Origin: Dioscorea cayenensis subsp. rotundata
Taxonomy: Eukaryota > Streptophyta > Magnoliopsida > Dioscoreales > Dioscoreaceae
Length of the DNA: 64,000 nt
Assembly: GCF_009730915.1 (NCBI RefSeq)
Contig: NC_052477.1
Span: 24,322,578-24,386,577 of the forward strand
Reading direction: 5' to 3'
The notes beneath the pieces were generated by a model, which searched no databases, was not told the DNA's origin, and saw only the letters and a list, made by a program, of their open reading frames with translations. Both the position numbers and the translations under genes were made by a program. Shown in pieces: positions 58,434 through 64,000 of the stretch. Every line of letters begins with the position of its first letter. The first letter of the stretch is position 1.

Positions 58434-59115
58434 CCTAGCTTGCTTGGGAGAAGGTTTTTGGAGGTTTTGTAAAGTAAGGTTATCTACCAAACCTTGTTTG
58501 GATCCAGGGTTATATGGAGGGTAGGGTATGAGAGGGTTAAATGGAGGGTTGAGAAACCTCCATTTACCCTCATTTCTCAACCCTCCAAATTGGGGGGTTA
58601 GCAAGGTTTTGAATTTTTCTTGGACCAAAATGCCCTCAATTTTTCCAAACAATTACATCTTTGTTTATTTAGGGTTAAGAATTTCTCAAAAATGCCCCAA
58701 TCTCAACTTTTCTGGACAAAAATGCCCTCAACCTTTCCAAACAATTACAAAAATACCCTCAAAATTTTTGGACAAAAATTCCCTCAATCTTTCCAAACAA
58801 TTACAAAAATACCCTGAATCTTTCCAAATAATTTTGAAAAATCATATTTATTTTTTTAAAAGCATATTTATGGTAAGAGAATATTTATAATATTTGTTTT
58901 TTTATATGTCTTTTATTGTTAGTAGTTTATATTAATATCTAACAATCTCATTACAACATACTAAAGGGTATTTTAGTAATATTACCATAAAACCTTACCA
59001 TCTCTTACCTTCAATCCAAACATTAGAAGGTTTGATAACCTCCATTTACCTTACCTTAGCCCCAAACAAGGTATAACTTAAAAACTCCACTTCCCTTACT
59101 TTACCCTACTCATTT
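58434..59115. mobile_element. Non-autonomous DNA-transposon-like element
   Basis: The two ends share inverted pieces: 'gtaaagtaagg' (58470) against 'ccttactttac' (59095), 'accttgtttgg' (58491) against 'ccaaacaaggt' (59063), and 'taaatggagg' against 'cctccattta'. The interior holds a tandem array at about 58610-58830 of ~55-bp units with 'tggacaaaaatgccctcaa' and 'tttccaaacaattacaaaaa'. No protein or clean target duplication. It now abuts the MOC1 copy's broken first exon. Confidence 0.45.
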
Positions 59116-59152
59116 TTTAATTCTCATTTTTTCCAACAATCTACAGAAACTA

Positions 59153-60510
59153 TGGCCTTGGCTAATCCTTCTTCCGATACTACTCAACTACCTCAACCTC
59201 AACAAGATATTGTCCTAATTAACTTGCCATATGCCAAGCCTTTTCTTGATGTATCCAAGATCGAAACTTTTGCAAACAAAAACTTCAAAAAGGTGGCAAG
59301 AACGTGTATTTTCGCTGCTTGATGTTCATAGAGTTGCTTATGCTCTAACTGATCCGCAACCTCCTCCAACCAATGATGCGAAGATACAAGAATCGTGGCA
59401 ACATGCCAATAAGGTATGTCATCACACTATCTTACAGACTATTTCTAATGAACTATTCAACATCTATTGCAGCTATAAGTAAGCTAAAACGATTTAGGAA
59501 GCATTAATAATGAAGTTTACCGCTGAAGATGCAAGCAAGCAAAAGTTCATCGTAGGAAAATACTATCACTAGAAAATCACTGATGACAAGGGGATGAAAG
59601 TTCAAATCAATGAATATCAAAAATTGCTTGAAGACTTGAAGAGTGAAGAAATCATATTGCCAGAGAAGTTTACCGCAGGAGTGTTGATTGAAAAGCTGCT
59701 TGATTCCTAGAGTGACTACAAGAATGACTTAAAGCACAAGCAAAAGGCTTTCACTATTGAGGAGCTCGTGACGTACATATTGATTGAAGACACTAACAGA
59801 AAGGAATCGAATGCTTCCAAAGCCAAGGAGATGACATTCAAAGCACATTTGGTGCAAAGCAATAATAAAAGGTATGAACCTAAGTCCCAGAATTATAAGC
59901 CTAATAATCCCAATTTCAAGAAAAAGAAAGGCATACGCTTTGTTTGTGGGAAACCCGGTCATCATGCTCCTCAACGCAGAAATCGATATAAAAATGAGAA
60001 AGGCAAGGCTAATCCTCCTAAGGTTCATTGGCTGAAGGAGATGAAATTATTGTTGCTGTTATTTCTCAAGTGAACATTGTAGCTAATGTGAAAGAGTGGG
60101 TGGTAGATTCTGGGGCTACTTGGCACATATGTGCAAATCGAGAAGCATTTTCCTCCTATACACCAGTAGGGATGATGAAGAAGTGGTCTACCGTGGAGAC
60201 TCAAGATCTTGTAAGGTTTTGGGTGAGGGAAAAGTGCTCTTGAAGCTCACTTTAGGAAAAACTTTAGCCCTTAATGATGTACTGCATATCCCAAATATGT
60301 ATTCTTTTTGTGAACAAGAAGGCATAATACATGAGATAACACCTCCTTATTCACCAAAGTCCAATAAGTAGTTGAAAGGAAAAATAGAACTTTGAAAGAA
60401 ATGATGAACTCCATGTTAATCAGCTCCCATGCTCCTATCAATTTGTGGGGGGAAACCATTTTATCTGCATGTCACTTACAAAATAGGATTCCACATAAAA
60501 CAAAATCCTA
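59153..60510 (+). pseudogene. Copia gag-pol fragment with internal deletion
   Basis: Gag opens at 59153 (MALANPSSDTTQL). After frame breaks, 59770-60070 has a knuckle with CGKPGHHAPQ (first part altered). 60095-60160 is the protease (EWVVDSGATWHICA, catalytic Asp kept). At about 60310 the sequence jumps directly to integrase (EQEGIIHEITPPYSPKSNK, stop, VVERKNRT) and ends near 60510. The pre-integrase region, most of integrase, RT and RNase H are missing. It is a third Copia family, with no LTR of its own. Confidence 0.85.
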
Positions 60511-61310
60511 AGGGTAAATATTACTACTTATCTAATTAATCACAAATATTTAGCATTTATGATTGTGAGGTTTAACAAGAAGCATGTTCTCATCTTTTTA
60601 TCTCCCACATGAATTGTTTGGCCTTTTGATTCATATGTAGTTTTAGTGATGCTTGCGTTGTAGATATTGTTAAAGGATGAAGATTGTTTGATAGCCAGCT
60701 AAGCATATATTTCATAGACTTTCTGTTTTCCTGCTGCTGTATATACATGATACATGGGCCCTTGTTCAGCCGGTTTTCAGCCACCATGCCACTCACGGGT
60801 TTGTAAAAGCTGCAGAACCAAGAAAGTTGTCTATATATAAAAGAGAGAAGTGGTTGTAAGATAGATACATCTTGTTCAACAAAAGCTTTCCTTCTCTATC
60901 AAAATAGAACCATCTTTTCTGCATTTCCTGACATATTTCTTCATTTTGCTTTCATATTTTGGTTTACATTTTCTGATAGATATATGTATATATATTAATG
61001 TTTGAATCCATCATAGATCATATGAACACAAACAATTGCGTTCTATGAGAATCAAACACTTGGTGAAAATATTAAACTAATTAGCACTTCCGGTTTTTTA
61101 GTAATTATTAATAATTATATTAATTAAAAAAATCCATTTCACATAGTTTTGTTTTGTTGAATGTTCATATTCTGGACAAATTTGGGGTTATTTTGATCAA
61201 TTATTCTGATTAGACCGTTGTGCATAGTCTGTGGAAAACATGTTGACTACTTGGATATTCCCTTAGACTTTTCACATAGAGACTGGGATCTCCTAGCACA
61301 TGCTATTACT
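60511..61310 (+). repeat. Dispersed repeat R, copy 2
   Basis: Inverted match to 33693-34254 (see there), interrupted by the insertion at 60668-60978. Its right end abuts a LINE 3' fragment near 61303. Confidence 0.75.
60668..60978 (+). mobile_element. Solo-LTR-like insertion (~310 bp)
   Basis: Begins 'tgttaaaggatgaagattg' and contains a strong TATA box 'ctatatataaaag' (about 60831-60843), as in a short Copia LTR. Both sides carry 'tagatat' (60661-60667, and 60977-60983), consistent with a 5-bp or longer target duplication. Repeat R copy 1 lacks it, so it is an insertion. The usual CA end is not clear, which lowers certainty about the class. Confidence 0.6.
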
Positions 61311-61770
61311 TGGAGTATCTAGCTTAAACGAAACACCCATATGTTTAATGCTAAAATACTTCCACCAATTTTAATAATCCTAAAAATTGATCATGTGCTG
61401 CTCTTGTGGTTCAATGCAACTCCACAGCCCAAGAGGATAAAACTGGAAATAGCATTACTTTAGTCAGACGTAGTTTGAAGTTTCTAAAGCCTAAGGTAGA
61501 GGGAGGCACCGGCTGATAGTTGAGAGGGAACCATTGACATAGGCACTTAGTTGAGGTTTTTGTAAGACTTGGGGACCATGTCTCCTCCTTCAAGAATCCA
61601 ATGATTCCAATGTTACTTTTGCTTTTGTTGATGTACGCCTACGACTAGTGGAAGCTTATATCTGAAGTTCTCTCCTTCCTCTTGTTCTTCTTTGATGTAC
61701 TCCGGGTTAAGCTTATCTTTTCCTTTTTTTCTATCCTAAAAAAATGGGAAATTAAAAAAAAAAAAAAAAA
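61303..61770 (+). mobile_element. LINE 3'-end fragment
   Basis: 'ttggagtatctagcttaaacg' and 'aattgatcatgtgctgctctt' match the post-zf-RVT part of other LINEs here (29352-29450, 32970-33090). It ends in a run of 17-18 A near 61753-61770. No open frame. Confidence 0.65.
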
Positions 61771-62459
61771 CTTGTAGCTTTACAGATTTACAAAACAATG
61801 ATAGAAGTATATATATTTTTTTTTTTTTTTGAGAATGTGGCTTCTCCGACTAGCAAAAAAAGGGACAACTCATTAACAAGCTATTAATAGTGTAAACTCA
61901 AGGGGCAAAATTATTATTTCATTTATGAATCATAAAAAATATATATTTTTTTGTCTTTTGATGTCTCCCAAAATTTCAAAAAAAAAAAAGGTAAATCCCA
62001 AAAACCATGTTGAAAATTATGTTTTTTTTATGTCACATCGTGATTTTCTAAAAAAGTTGATGATTTTATCCTTACCAAAAAAGGTAAAGTTAATGCCATC
62101 AACGTTTTGATTCTTTTTTGTTAAAGCAGAAAAACCACATATTATAAAAACAAAAAAAATTTCTCCATTTCTATTTTGCAAATTTGTGAAACCACAAAGT
62201 TTTTTTTATTTTTTTGAAATTTTTTCAATTATATAAAAAAATCACATATAAAACAATTTTCTTAAAAGCAACAAAGCATGGTGCTCATTAATAGTTCATA
62301 ACCATATGATTTTCTTTGCTTTCTATTCTAATATTATTCTGTGAGTTATTTTTATCCATTAAATCTGCTATCAACACTACACTATGTTTTTAGTTTTAGA
62401 AACACATATTTAGAGGGGTTTTAAAAAACCCCCTCAAAAAAAGTGTAAATTTATTTTTA
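61771..62459. other. AT-rich spacer with a short hairpin
   Basis: Poly-A and poly-T tracts, no gene. 62413-62435 forms a perfect-looking hairpin (gaggggtttt...aaaaccccctc) close to a 'cactaca'-type string (62375), a pattern seen at ends of some CACTA-type elements; evidence is weak. Confidence 0.35.
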
Positions 62460-62550
62460 TACTCATCTATTGAGTCTCGTGCTCTTCGGCAACCGATCTC
62501 TTGCTCTCACCTTGGGTTTTGGCGGAGAGATCCATAGGTTAGCTCCGGCG

Positions 62551-62649
62551 ATGATCTCCAATCTTGTGAGAACCCTCTCCAAACCTCCGACTGGGTTCCG
62601 CCGAGGCCTCAACACCCTTGTCAGCTCACACAGCGCCAAATGGATGCAG
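62551..62649 (+). CDS. Probable NDUFS6 (complex I 13-kDa subunit), exon 1
   Basis: The ATG at 62551 opens MISNLVRTLSKPPTGFRRGL, then NTLVSSHSAKWMQ, and is followed by a GT (62650) after CAG, a plausible intron donor. The N-terminus is basic and lacks acidic residues, like a mitochondrial presequence. SHSAKWMQ matches the conserved 'NHTAKWMQ' at the start of the mature plant NDUFS6 protein, a zinc-binding subunit of mitochondrial NADH dehydrogenase, where the next residues are in a later exon. Those exons are not in this window, so the call rests on one short exon. An in-frame ATG at 62470 exists, but the 62551 start fits the family length better. GC-rich sequence at 62465-62650 looks like a gene start. 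Confidence 0.55.
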
Positions 62650-64000
62650 GTCCTCTGTTCTCTTCTTCGATCCATGTTCAATCTGTTCTTTAACGTTGTT
62701 GCTTTTGTTTCTGGTTTGATTTTGTTAGGGATTTCGTCATCATGTTTTTTTCCCCAGATTTTTAATGCATATATGCCATTATTAATTGAAATTGAACGAG
62801 ATTTCTGTGATTACACATGATTAAGGACGGTTACTTTTAGGGTTTTGAAGTGTTTGGCTGTTGTAATTGTTGCAATTGATGAATGAGTATCTATTCTTTG
62901 TGCTTCCCTTTGGCAATCAACTTATTTCTTCATTTTTTCCCACATTTTGTTTTCATCACGGTTATGCTGATCAACCTATGTAAATTAGCATCCAACCACA
63001 CAGTTTCCGCAAGTTGAGTGTGTCGTTAATTGATTGAAAATATAAAGGATATGTTTTTGCTATTCAAACTGTGGTGTGTGAGTATATATGGTGATGTCAG
63101 GATATGTTTGAAGACAATATGTGAAATTTACTTGGAATAATTTTTAAGCACATCAACAGATTGGAATTTGAAAGCTCTATTTTTTATATCTTAGCCAGAT
63201 GAGATATTGTTTATTATTGAGGCATGTCTATGTTGTTGGATCCTTCCTTCTCCTTGATATCTGATGTCTCCATTAGATAAACTACACAATCAAATGATGT
63301 TACTAACTACTAAGGCGGCAAAATTTTCTTTAATGGTTATGCCACCTATGCTTATGGATTTAGTATACCCAATCTTTTTTAACTAGTTCATACTAATTTG
63401 AAAGAACATATTTACATGCAAAAGCATCAAAATTATTTGTGGAATTGCTTATCTTTTGTAAGGATTTAGAATATATGCTTCATTGTATTTGCTTTAGTGA
63501 ATGGCAAGAGAGAAGTATCACATTAAGAAGTTCTGGTTTTCTTTGAACAATCTCCTTGAACTGATTGGTCTAATGGTAAATAAGAACCTAGATTGTTCAT
63601 CTTGAGTGGTTTGAAAGATGATGAGTTATTGAATTTGAGCTTGGATATATGAGCAAATTGGTATGTGATAGATGAGTTCCTAGATTATTTATTCTTAGTG
63701 GCTGAGAAAAGTTGAAGGATGCTTGATCTTGAGCACTTATGTCAGGAGATTATGGTGAGCCTGAAATCTTATTGGCTTTGTGGTTTGATCACCAACAATT
63801 AAATAAAAAGTGTTTCATAGGTTAAATTTGCAGATTCGCTGGTTTGGACATATCTATAGATATTCACTTATTTAATCAGTCTTGCTTTGTCAACAAGTAA
63901 ACAATTGAACACTTTTTATAAAAAGCTATTGACAGATAACAGTTAAATGCCTTGAATAAATAGTTTCACTGTTTCTGTTTTTGCTAATATCAGAGAATCA
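62650..64000 (+). other. Probable first intron of the NDUFS6-like gene
   Basis: T-rich sequence with no coding frame up to the window edge. A loosely repeated block lies near 63585-63740 ('cctaga(t)tgttcatcttgagtgg' against 'cctagattatttattcttagtgg'). No exon with a zinc-binding motif of the family was found. Confidence 0.4.

Noticed and set aside
1..64000. A new multigene defence or metabolic system
   Set aside because: Besides the CNL, MOC1 and the NDUFS6-like exon, all recognisable coding DNA is transposon-derived or pseudogenic; no unexplained gene set was found.

Overview
This is a plant nuclear window: spliced eukaryotic genes, a coiled-coil NB-ARC-LRR (CNL) resistance gene family, a nuclear gene for a chloroplast Holliday-junction resolvase, and AT-rich intergenic DNA packed with plant Copia elements, plant LINEs, MULE-type elements and foldback MITEs. 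Only CNL-type (no TIR-type) resistance sequence is present. The overall style made me think of a monocot such as yam (Dioscorea), but nothing here proves the species.

Layout. 1-560 resembles a Ty3/gypsy LTR end. 880-7813 holds decayed pieces of two gene families, all on the minus strand: CNL fragments (1964-3000, 4311-4870, 7400-7813) interleaved with relics of the resolvase gene MOC1 (3060-3480, 5555-7080). 8562-11943 is an intact six-exon MOC1 gene. 13606-14679 is a Pack-MULE-like element with a perfect 9-bp target duplication that carries a DUF506 gene fragment; a foldback element follows at 15403-15855. 17019-17900 is a dead MGST3-like (MAPEG) gene. A complete but inactive Copia element occupies 18256-23743. 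23749-34260 is made of two more copies of the CNL 3' flank broken by LINEs. A near full-length, decayed LINE lies at 34334-40873. A third CNL 3' flank leads into the best CNL gene (44110-47487, minus), whose frame is broken twice in compensating fashion inside NB-ARC. 49404-54922 is LINE and Copia debris. 54923-58433 is a second, clearly dead MOC1 copy. 58434-61770 is more mobile-element debris, including a solo-LTR-like insertion with a related empty site elsewhere in the window. The first exon of a probable NDUFS6 (complex I) gene begins at 62551 and runs off the right edge.

How it fits together. The order CNL then MOC1 (left to right, both minus strand) recurs several times, so the region looks like repeated duplication of a CNL-MOC1 pair. 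In the left units MOC1 survived and the CNLs died; in the right unit the CNL is nearly whole and MOC1 is dead. Most other content is nested retrotransposition. I found no CRISPR-like, prokaryotic or clearly novel multigene system. The interesting content is the duplication history, gene-fragment capture, chimeric retroelements and the double frameshift in the CNL.
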